A DNA stretch of 13,238 bases, from positions 235-13,472 of the forward strand of contig DFBV01000167.1 in assembly GCA_002366755.1 (NCBI GenBank). Reading direction: 5' to 3'. The translations under genes and the position numbers were made by a program. Within the stretch, counting starts at the first letter, position 1, and each line of letters begins with the position of its first letter. This document shows, in pieces, positions 1 to 4,669 of this stretch. This DNA comes from Anaerolineales bacterium UBA3071 (GTDB lineage Bacteria; Chloroflexota; Anaerolineae; UBA3071). Below the pieces are notes generated by a model that was given only the letters and a program-made list of their open reading frames with translations, did no database searches and had not been told where the DNA came from.

Positions 1-1559
1 TTCATCAACTCGTCCAAGGCCTGCTGGATGCGCAATTCGGTCTCGAAATCCACGCTGCTGGTGGAATCGTCCAGGATCAGAATGCGGGGATTCATCAGCA
101 AGGCACGGGCAATGGCGACGCGCTGTTTCTGCCCACCGGAAAGGGTCACCCCCCGTTCTCCCACCACAGTGTCGTAGCCGTCGGCAAAGCTGGTGATGAA
201 CTCGTGGGCCGCAGCGACGCGGGCAGCGGCCTCAATCTCCTCCTGCGAAGCGTCTGGCCGCCCAAAAGCGATGTTCTCGCGAATGGTACCAGCGAACAGC
301 GTCGTCTCCTGCAACACGATACTGATCTGCGAGCGCAGGCTCTCCAGCGTCACCTCGCGCACGTCGTGTCCGTCCACGAGCACCCGCCCGTCGGTGACAT
401 CATAGAAGCGGGGGATGAGGTTGATGATGGTGGACTTGCCAGAGCCGGTGGCGCCCAGCAGAGCCACCATCTGCCCCGGCTCGGCCACGAAGCTGACGTC
501 CTTTAGCACAGGCTCGCCCCCGCTGAAGTAGCGGAAGGTAACCTGCTCGAAGGCCACGCGCCCCTCCACCGAAGGCAGTGGCCTGGCGTCGGCCGCCTCC
601 ACCACCTCCGATTCTGCTTCCAGGATCTCGAAGATCCGCTCCGCCGAAGCGGAAGCCTGGGCGATCATGGAGAAGATCATGCCCAGCATGCCCACCGGCA
701 TCATGACCAGGAGCAGGTAGCTGTTGAAGGCTACCAGCTCTCCCACCGTCATCTGGCCGCCAATGACTTGGAGGCCACCATACCAGACAATGCCCGCCGT
801 GCCCAGGTTGGCCACCAAGAAGATGGTCGGCATGAGGAGAGCCAGCATTCTGAAGACGGCCAGATTCTCGGTCAGCAGCGTCTGATTGGCCTGGCGAAAG
901 CGCTCTGCCTCGTAGGGTTCGCGAGCGAAGGCCTTCACCACCCGCGTCCCTGCCAGGTTCTCCTGCAACACCGTGTTGAGCGCGGCGAGGTTCTGCTGCA
1001 CGCGCCTGAACATGGGCCGCACGCGACGACCGAAGACGCCAAACAGCACCAAGGAGATGGGTACGATGGCCAGGATCAGCAGCGTCAGTCGCCAGTTCAT
1101 GGAGAAGAGCACTGCCAGGCTTCCGAAAAGCATCACCACGGCGTTGAGCATCTGCAGGAAGCCCATGCCAGTGAAGCGGCGCACCAGTTCCACATCGCTG
1201 GTGGCGCGGGTCATGAGCTGGCCCGTCTGCGCCCTGTCGTGGTAGCTGAAGGAGAGGCTCTGGATCTTGGCGTAAAGAGCGTCGCGCAGGTCGTAGGCCA
1301 CCGCCTGCGACGCCTTCTCTGAGAGATAGCCTTGCAAAAAGGAGAAAAGAGCGCCCACCAGCGCCACGGCAACGAGCGTCAGCGCCAAAAGCACGATCGT
1401 TCCCATCTGCCCGGCGCTGATACCCCTGTCGATGAGCAACTGCACCACCCTGGGGCTCACCAGGTTCGCGCCGGTAGCCAGCAGCAGGCTGACGTAGGCT
1501 CCGAGTGAGGTCAGCCAGTGCTTTTTCAAGTATCGCAACACTTTGCCCAGTGGTTTCAT
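1..1559 (-). CDS. ABC-type exporter half-transporter (permease + ATPase), 3' end outside window
   Basis: This is the first 519 residues of an MsbA/LmrA-type exporter that fuses a six-helix membrane domain (about residues 1-310) to a nucleotide-binding domain. Reading from the ATG at 1559, Walker A GATGSGKS is at residues 369-376, the signature LSGGQ at 473-477, and Walker B ends LDD at 496-498 followed by STSSVD. The residue after the Walker B Asp is normally the catalytic Glu. Here it is Asp498, and the D-loop is SSVD rather than SALD. Established knowledge: this pairing of canonical LSGGQ with a Walker B Asp is typical of the degenerate subunit of heterodimeric exporters such as TM287/288. 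The partner is therefore probably encoded next, left of the window. The H-loop and C-terminus are missing. Substrate is unknown; lipid or drug export is possible. A purine-rich AGAGAGAG precedes the start as a modest ribosome-binding site. Confidence 0.93.
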   Translation of the reverse strand, partial: MKPLGKVLRYLKKHWLTSLGAYVSLLLATGANLVSPRVVQLLIDRGISAGQMGTIVLLALTLVAVALVGALFSFLQGYLSEKASQAVAYDLRDALYAKIQSLSFSYHDRAQTGQLMTRATSDVELVRRFTGMGFLQMLNAVVMLFGSLAVLFSMNWRLTLLILAIVPISLVLFGVFGRRVRPMFRRVQQNLAALNTVLQENLAGTRVVKAFAREPYEAERFRQANQTLLTENLAVFRMLALLMPTIFLVANLGTAGIVWYGGLQVIGGQMTVGELVAFNSYLLLVMMPVGMLGMIFSMIAQASASAERIFEILEAESEVVEAADARPLPSVEGRVAFEQVTFRYFSGGEPVLKDVSFVAEPGQMVALLGATGSGKSTIINLIPRFYDVTDGRVLVDGHDVREVTLESLRSQISIVLQETTLFAGTIRENIAFGRPDASQEEIEAAARVAAAHEFITSFADGYDTVVGERGVTLSGGQKQRVAIARALLMNPRILILDDSTSSVDFETELRIQQALDELM

Positions 1560-1633
1560 ACTCACTCTCTCTTCAGAAGCTCGCGGTGGGCTGCCAGGTC
1601 CCCCGTGTTTCAAACCCGGCGCACTCGAGAAGG

Positions 1634-1710
1634 AAACAAGTACACAAGTGCACAGGGATACAAGGAGATGCCTTGTCCACTTGTCTACTTCTCCACTTGT
1701 CTAGGTGTCC
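1634..1710. repeat. Octamer word array in two inverted arms
   Basis: The left arm (1634-1665) reads as four 8-base units of the type ACACAAGT. The right arm (1671-1710) reads as five 8-base units of the type ACTTGTCT, which is the same word on the other strand. The arms meet at a short hairpin: ACAAGG at 1660-1665, loop AGATG, CCTTGT at 1671-1676. The array fills most of the gap between the ABC transporter gene and the DUF2283 gene. No start, promoter or protein signal is seen in it. Confidence 0.75.
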
Positions 1711-1730
1711 ACCGTGCGAGCGATTCGGTG

Positions 1731-1943
1731 TCACACACTCACGGCTTCAAAAGCGAACCGTAGTTGTGCTGGCACAGGCACTGAGAAGTTAAGTTTCTCA
1801 AAGCCGATCACCCGTCCAGTTCGGTCTTTCATGAGGATAACTTCATCGCCGGTCTCTTCACAGATATACTCATCCCGCGGATCGCCGAACCAGACGGTCA
1901 GGGTATTGCCTGCACGATCGTAGAAGACCTTTACTTGCTCCAT
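1731..1943 (-). CDS. DUF2283 family small protein
   Basis: This 70-residue protein has the alternating strand pattern of the DUF2283 family: V-x-V-F-Y-D near the start, then N-T-L-T-V-W-F, an acidic middle, and G-R-V-I-G-F-E-K-L (about residues 43-51). The family fold is a small beta-rich domain of unknown function, and its genes often lie next to small toxin-like or DUF4258 genes. No DUF4258 gene is visible here. The ATG at 1943 is supported by a strong Shine-Dalgarno sequence (AAGGAGGGTG, 1951-1960). It is read towards the ABC transporter gene, with a 171-bp gap holding an octamer repeat array. It lies at the edge of a stretch rich in toxin-antitoxin genes. The family call rests on pattern recognition, and no function is claimed. 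Confidence 0.8.
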   Translation of the reverse strand: MEQVKVFYDRAGNTLTVWFGDPRDEYICEETGDEVILMKDRTGRVIGFEKLNFSVPVPAQLRFAFEAVSV

Positions 1944-2039
1944 ACTCGTTCACCCTCCTTGGCCACCTTCCTCTCCCTATCGAGATCTCGCCTGACTTGA
2001 AGGCTTCAGAAGTCTCTACCGCACTTCGCTCCGGAGGTT

Positions 2040-2048
2040 ATTCTACCA
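2040..2048 (-). promoter_or_regulatory. Possible extended -10 promoter for the DUF2283 gene
   Basis: On the minus strand this reads TGGTAGAAT, that is TGn followed by a -10-like TAGAAT, about 95 bases before the DUF2283 start. There is no good -35 hexamer at the expected spacing, only TTCTGC 17 bases upstream, so this is a weak prediction. Confidence 0.3.
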
Positions 2049-2189
2049 CAGGTTCGCCAAAAGCAGAAGCCAGCCTGGACGCGGAGTGAACGCACCCCAT
2101 TCACCCTCTACCTCCCAAGAGCTCAGGCAACGCGTCAACCAACTGGTACCTCATCAGTGAGATTCTTGCACAGTTGGCAGGCAAATCCA

Positions 2190-2256
2190 CCACAAAGACA
2201 CAAAGACACCCAAGCACTCTTCTTGGTCATTCTTTGTGGCTTGGTGCCTTTCTGGT
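2190..2256. repeat. Octamer word array with inverted arms
   Basis: The left arm carries two exact ACAAAGAC units (2192-2199, 2200-2207) and a third, ACCCAAGC, in the same 8-base register. The right arm (2233-2256) reads TTTGTGGC, TTGGTGCC, TTTCTGGT, also in 8-base register. CCACAAAGA (2190-2198) pairs perfectly with TCTTTGTGG (2231-2239), and CCAAG (2210-2214) pairs with CTTGG (2222-2226), giving a nested hairpin. Confidence 0.7.
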
Positions 2257-2314
2257 AAGACACCCTTGCTTGGTTCCGGCTGGGCCGGGTTAGGAGACTC
2301 GGTTGCATCGCTTC

Positions 2315-2343
2315 TTGCGATTCCAGACAAAGGGTGTTACGAT
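2315..2343 (+). promoter_or_regulatory. Candidate sigma70-type promoter for the UPF0175-DUF3368 operon
   Basis: TTGCGA at 2315-2320 and TACGAT at 2338-2343 are separated by 17 bases. This would start transcription about 75 bases before the antitoxin ATG. An overlapping GATAAT at 2341-2346 is an alternative -10. Confidence 0.4.
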
Positions 2344-2424
2344 AATGGAGGCATTGATCAAGCATCACACACAAGAACGAAAGGGCCTTCCCGACTATTC
2401 TAACATAACAAGGGGAAAGAGCTC

Positions 2425-2718
2425 ATGGGAGCACTGATGGAACCGGCAACTGTCGAGATAAGCTTCTCACCAGAAGTGTTTGTAGCCATGAGGATGATAG
2501 GGCTCGAAGGCGAAGACCTGGCAAGGGAGATGAAGAGGGTGATGGCCGTAGACCTCTTCAAGAGAGGACTTCTTTCCATAGGCAAGGCAGCCGAGCTAGC
2601 CGAGATGTGCCTGGCGGACTTCATGGACCTATTGGTGAGGAATGAAGTAGCTGTTGTTAAATACACCCTTGAAGACTTCCGGCAAGACATGGAAGCTCTT
2701 GAAGGGCTTGACCAATGA
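2425..2718 (+). CDS. UPF0175 family antitoxin
   Basis: This 97-residue protein matches the UPF0175 (COG2886) family. It has an N-terminal strand (about residues 8-14), a helical middle, and the hallmark segment around K-R-G-L-L-S-I-G-K-A-A-E-L followed by a DNA-binding-like helical stretch, with Y-T-L-E-D-F-R near the C-terminus. Established knowledge: UPF0175 proteins are commonly encoded immediately before DUF3368 PIN-like toxins and are taken to be their antitoxins. That arrangement is present here, because the stop TGA overlaps the next ATG as ATGA at 2715-2718, which implies translational coupling. AGGGGA at 2411-2416 supports the ATG at 2425. An in-frame ATG at 2437 preceded by GGGAG is an alternative start. 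A decayed paralogue of the last 51 residues lies at 3385-3540. Confidence 0.85.
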   Translation: MGALMEPATVEISFSPEVFVAMRMIGLEGEDLAREMKRVMAVDLFKRGLLSIGKAAELAEMCLADFMDLLVRNEVAVVKYTLEDFRQDMEALEGLDQ

Positions 2719-3196
2719 TTGTCGTCTCCGACGCCGGCCTCTAGTCGCACTGGCGAAAATCGAGCGGTTTGAGCTGCTCCAGAGCATCCTCGTCCATCTC
2801 TGTATCCCTCAAGCTGTCTACGACGAGGTCGTGGTGAAAGGGGCGGGGAGAGCGGGAACAGACGAGACTGAAAAAGCCCTCGGTGATTGGATTGACGTTC
2901 TATCGGTCAAGAATGTGGCGATGGTCCGGAGTCTGCTTACAAAGCTGGGCAAGGGTGAATCAGAAGCGATAGCCCTTGCTGCGGAGAGAAAGGCCGATTT
3001 GGTGTTATTGGATGACCGTGAAGCCCGCACCGTGGCCAAGTTCATGAGATTGAACGTAAGTGGCTCCGTGGGTGTGTTGATCCAGGCTCATAGAGAGGGA
3101 CTCGTGACAGACTTGCAGCAGGTTCTGGATGAACTGAGGGAAAGGGGATTTTGGATCGGGGATGATGTCTACTCCGAGGCGTTGAAAGCCAAGTAA
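2715..3196 (+). pseudogene. DUF3368 / PIN-like toxin gene with an N-terminal frameshift
   Basis: The frame opened by the ATG at 2715 begins MIVVSDAG, the usual start of DUF3368 proteins with the first PIN catalytic Asp. It then hits TAG at 2742-2744. The rest of the protein continues in another frame (LVALAKIERF onward, to the stop at 3196). One extra C near 2738-2740 would restore MIVVSDAGPLVALAKI. The downstream part is well preserved, with GKGESEAIALA and LVLLDDREAR carrying the other acidic PIN residues. A longer open frame beginning at 2654 lacks the catalytic Asp and overlaps the antitoxin, so I do not regard it as the true start. PIN toxins are Mg-dependent ribonucleases. This copy is inactive as written unless the frameshift is a sequencing error or is bypassed. 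The ATGA overlap couples it to the antitoxin gene. Confidence 0.85.
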
Positions 3197-3221
3197 GCTC
3201 ACTTCACCAGCACGAAAAGAC

Positions 3222-3258
3222 AAGCCCCCCTCTGCGCCTCGCACACAGAGGGGGCTTT
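3222..3258 (+). terminator. Rho-independent-like terminator after the PIN toxin gene
   Basis: AAGCCCCCCTCTG (3222-3234) pairs with CAGAGGGGGCTTT (3246-3258) around an 11-base loop. The stem is GC-rich with one bulged C. The T-run after it is short (CTTTGCG), so termination may be partial. It begins 26 bases after the toxin stop codon. Confidence 0.6.
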
Positions 3259-3285
3259 GCGATTCAGCTTGACAATGTTACATCT

Positions 3286-3338
3286 GTCATTGCGAGCGGA
3301 GCGAAGCAATCTCCGAGCGTGCTGGGGGATTGTTGCGC
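3286..3338. repeat. REP-like dispersed element (GTCATTGCGAG type)
   Basis: GTCATTGCGAGC starts at 3286 and the motif runs on through GAAGCAATCTCC to 3314. I recognise this as a dispersed palindromic repeat seen in several bacterial groups. Its second half (3301-3314) can pair imperfectly, 11 of 14 positions, with 3325-3338 across a short loop. It lies between the terminator of the PIN toxin gene and the truncated UPF0175 copy. Confidence 0.65.
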
Positions 3339-3384
3339 GTATGCCACTTGAACGCTCTACGGAAACTGGCGTCCCACGATAACG

Positions 3385-3540
3385 AGAGGACTTCTTTCCA
3401 TAGGCAAAGCAGCTGAGCTGCCCGAGATCTGCCTGGCGGATTTCATGGAGCTTTTGGTGAAAGACAGGGTGACGGTCGTCGAATACACCCTTGAGGACTT
3501 CAGGGATGACCTGGAGGCTTCTGAAAGGCTAGACCAATAG
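3385..3540 (+). pseudogene. Truncated UPF0175 antitoxin remnant (3' part only)
   Basis: The frame from 3385 to the TAG at 3538-3540 encodes 51 residues from RGLLSIGKAAEL to ERLDQ. It aligns without gaps to the last 51 residues of the UPF0175 antitoxin at 2425-2718, with 39 of 51 identical by eye. Nothing upstream of 3385 resembles the first half, and there is no start codon or Shine-Dalgarno sequence. Where the intact copy continues ACCAATGATTG, opening the toxin, this one reads ACCAATAGAGG, so the toxin start is gone and no toxin sequence follows. It is best explained as the remnant of a second, diverged UPF0175-DUF3368 locus that lost its 5' half and its toxin. Confidence 0.85.
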
Positions 3541-3577
3541 AGGTGCTCGTTCTGACCTACTTCTTCAACACCCAACA

Positions 3578-3606
3578 TTGTCAATCTCCTCGTTTTCGGT
3601 TATAAT
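3578..3606 (+). promoter_or_regulatory. Near-consensus sigma70-type promoter upstream of the RelBE-like pair
   Basis: TTGTCA (3578-3583), a 17-base spacer and TATAAT (3601-3606) match the housekeeping consensus at 11 of 12 positions. Transcription would start near 3613, giving a leader of about 170 bases before the antitoxin ATG at 3786. Confidence 0.7.
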
Positions 3607-3663
3607 GTACACTGAGCGCACCTGGATAGTCCCCACTTTGGGGTGTTGTCGAATATGACATCG

Positions 3664-3752
3664 AATGCTCAGCATTTGGCGAATTCGCCACCTGCAATTC
3701 GGTCAATCCTCCGCATTCGCTGTCATGTACTACCGTGTTATAGGCGATCGCC
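3664..3752. promoter_or_regulatory. Cluster of palindromes in the leader of the RelBE-like operon
   Basis: Three inverted repeats lie between the predicted transcription start and the antitoxin gene: AATGCT-C-AGCATT (3664-3676), the perfect 14-mer TGGCGAATTCGCCA (3677-3690), and GGCGATCGCC (3743-3752). The second and third share the half-site GGCGA/TCGCC and their centres are 64 bases apart, about six helical turns. CGAATGC (3662-3668) and GCATTCG (3713-3719) also pair. These could be operators for the antitoxin or leader RNA hairpins; neither is shown. Confidence 0.45.
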
Positions 3753-3785
3753 TTGTGAGACTGAGAAGAAATGGAGGGATGAACA

Positions 3786-3980
3786 ATGCTAGAAGGTATT
3801 CAATTCGTCACAAATGCAACGGGCGAGAAAACCGCTGTCTTGATTGACCTGAAACAATACGGCGAGCTCTGGGACGATTTTTACGATGCCCTCATCGCTC
3901 GCCAACGGGCTGATGAACCACGCGAGTCTTTGGAGGCGGTTCGGGAAATACTGAAGCAACAGGGGAAATTGAGTGCCTGA
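3786..3980 (+). CDS. RelB/Phd-like antitoxin of a type II toxin-antitoxin pair
   Basis: This 64-residue protein begins MLEGIQFVTNATGEKTAVLIDL. That is the short beta-strand, TAVLIDL, tyrosine-containing pattern seen in small antitoxins encoded before RelE/ParE toxins. An acidic and helical C-terminus follows (about residues 25-60), suited to wrapping a toxin. The ATG at 3786 has a good Shine-Dalgarno sequence (GGAGGG, 3773-3778). The stop codon overlaps the toxin start by 8 bases, so the two are probably co-translated. A strong promoter and palindromes upstream suggest autoregulation, which is usual for such pairs. The exact antitoxin family is uncertain because the sequence is short; the assignment leans on the adjacent toxin. 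Confidence 0.85.
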   Translation: MLEGIQFVTNATGEKTAVLIDLKQYGELWDDFYDALIARQRADEPRESLEAVREILKQQGKLSA

Positions 3981-4239
3981 GTACACCATCACGTTTGCTC
4001 AATCAGCCCGAAAGGAATTAGAACGCCTCAGTGCTAATGTCGTCAGCCGGATATTTCCTAAGATAGAGGCCTTAGCTCGAAACCCCCGTCCCCCCGGCTG
4101 CCGCAAGCTGCGGGGCTTTGAGAACCTTTGGCGCATTCGTATCGGGGATCATCGTGTGATCTACCAGGTGTTCGACGACGAAATGGTGGTCGACGTTGTA
4201 GCCGTGCGCCACAGAAGTCAGGCTTACAGGCTCAGATAG
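3973..4239 (+). CDS. RelE/ParE-family toxin
   Basis: This 88-residue protein has the full RelE-like pattern: an opening strand (YTITFAQSARKEL), two helices, then KLRGFENLWRIRIGDHRVIYQV (about residues 48-69), VVDVVAVRHRSQAYR and the C-terminus. The R-K-L-R-G, W-R-I-R-I-G-D-H-R-V-I-Y and terminal R-x-x-x-Y-R motifs carry the basic and aromatic residues used for ribosome-dependent mRNA cleavage in RelE, so the toxin looks intact. The start is GTG at 3973, inside the end of the antitoxin gene, with AGGGGA at 3961-3966 as ribosome-binding site. The length is usual for the family. ParE-type gyrase inhibition cannot be ruled out from motifs alone. Confidence 0.92.
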   Translation: MPEYTITFAQSARKELERLSANVVSRIFPKIEALARNPRPPGCRKLRGFENLWRIRIGDHRVIYQVFDDEMVVDVVAVRHRSQAYRLR

Positions 4240-4390
4240 GCGGCGGCTGCGTATAACAGGCGCTTTGCAGATGCGCCCAGATTCCTGCCTTCTTTGCCAA
4301 TGGAAGCGCGCGATAAGCGAAGGGCAATTGGCCAGTGAAATGACCTGGCAAGTGGACGACAGCGAGGACTTCGCAAAGCGCGGACACGGT

Positions 4391-4437
4391 GCGTATTGCG
4401 TGCTGCGTAAACAGAACACGCAATACGTTTCACGACT
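4391..4437. repeat. Heptamer word array forming an 11-bp hairpin
   Basis: GCGTATT, GCGTGCT and GCGTAAA follow one another in 7-base register (4391-4411). After five bases the same word returns on the opposite strand as CACGCAA, TACGTTT and CACGACT (4417-4437). CGTATTGCGTG (4392-4402) pairs perfectly with CACGCAATACG (4417-4427). Confidence 0.7.
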
Positions 4438-4594
4438 CTACTGAAAAAAGGTCTTCCGTACCCAGATGGTGGGACGCACGTGCCCTTTCATGCTCACTTT
4501 TCATCGCACGTTCCCCCAATTTGGGTTGTTTTTGGCCTCAAAGTGGGACGTTGGCCCCGTCGGCCTGATCATTTTGGAGTTTTTTCAGGGGAGT

Positions 4595-4622
4595 CGTTTC
4601 ACGTTTTACGCTTTACGCCCGG
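4595..4622. repeat. Short heptamer word array
   Basis: Four 7-base units follow each other: CGTTTCA (4595-4601), CGTTTTA (4602-4608), CGCTTTA (4609-4615) and CGCCCGG (4616-4622). It ends 47 bases before the start codon of the nucleotidyltransferase fusion. No inverted arm is seen next to it, but the word resembles those at 4391-4437. Confidence 0.6.
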
Positions 4623-4662
4623 TGCGACGGGACGCTTCCTTCCGGTGCCCACGCGCCTTTGG

Positions 4663-4668
4663 TATAAT
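4663..4668 (+). promoter_or_regulatory. TATAAT one base upstream of a start codon
   Basis: A perfect -10 hexamer ends one base before the ATG at 4670. There is no Shine-Dalgarno sequence in the preceding 30 bases and no clear -35 box (TTCCGG at 4640-4645). If it acts as a -10, transcription would begin inside the first codons, so either translation is unusual or the match is chance. Confidence 0.35.
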
Positions 4669-4669
4669 C

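Larger units (their letters stand above)
1944..2424. other. Intergenic region between divergent genes
   Basis: This 480-base gap separates the minus-strand DUF2283 gene from the plus-strand UPF0175 antitoxin gene. It holds the DUF2283 leader, an octamer word array at 2190-2256, and a candidate promoter for the antitoxin at 2315-2343. A minus-strand open frame at 2135-2374 runs across the repeat array. It has no Shine-Dalgarno sequence and no protein-like composition, so I do not call it a gene. Confidence 0.6.
4240..4669. other. Intergenic region before the nucleotidyltransferase fusion gene
   Basis: These 430 bases hold two heptamer word arrays (4391-4437 and 4595-4622) and a TATAAT touching the start codon of the next gene. 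The frame of the next gene stays open back to 4466, but the resulting N-terminal extension of 68 residues is not protein-like and crosses a repeat array. No terminator for the toxin gene and no RNA gene was recognised. Confidence 0.55.

Noticed and set aside
768..1322. A 184-codon plus-strand open frame opposite the ABC transporter
   Set aside because: The minus strand here encodes the exporter membrane domain; the plus frame is rich in His, Glu and Gln without motifs.
2190..2256. Possible CRISPR array
   Set aside because: The repeats are 8 bases long without spacers, and no Cas genes are present.
2135..2374. A 79-codon minus-strand open frame in the intergenic region
   Set aside because: It runs over the ACAAAGAC array, lacks a ribosome-binding site and has no recognisable features.
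3743..3752. GGCGATCGCC as a cyanobacterial HIP1 site
   Set aside because: One occurrence of GCGATCGC in 13 kb carries no taxonomic weight; I treat it only as a palindrome next to the toxin-antitoxin genes.
3665..3847. A 60-codon plus-strand open frame before the RelB-like antitoxin
   Set aside because: It covers the palindromic leader and overlaps the antitoxin start in another frame, without a ribosome-binding site.
4466..4669. A 68-residue N-terminal extension of the nucleotidyltransferase fusion
   Set aside because: It crosses a heptamer array, is not protein-like, and the DHH motif begins exactly at the ATG at 4670.
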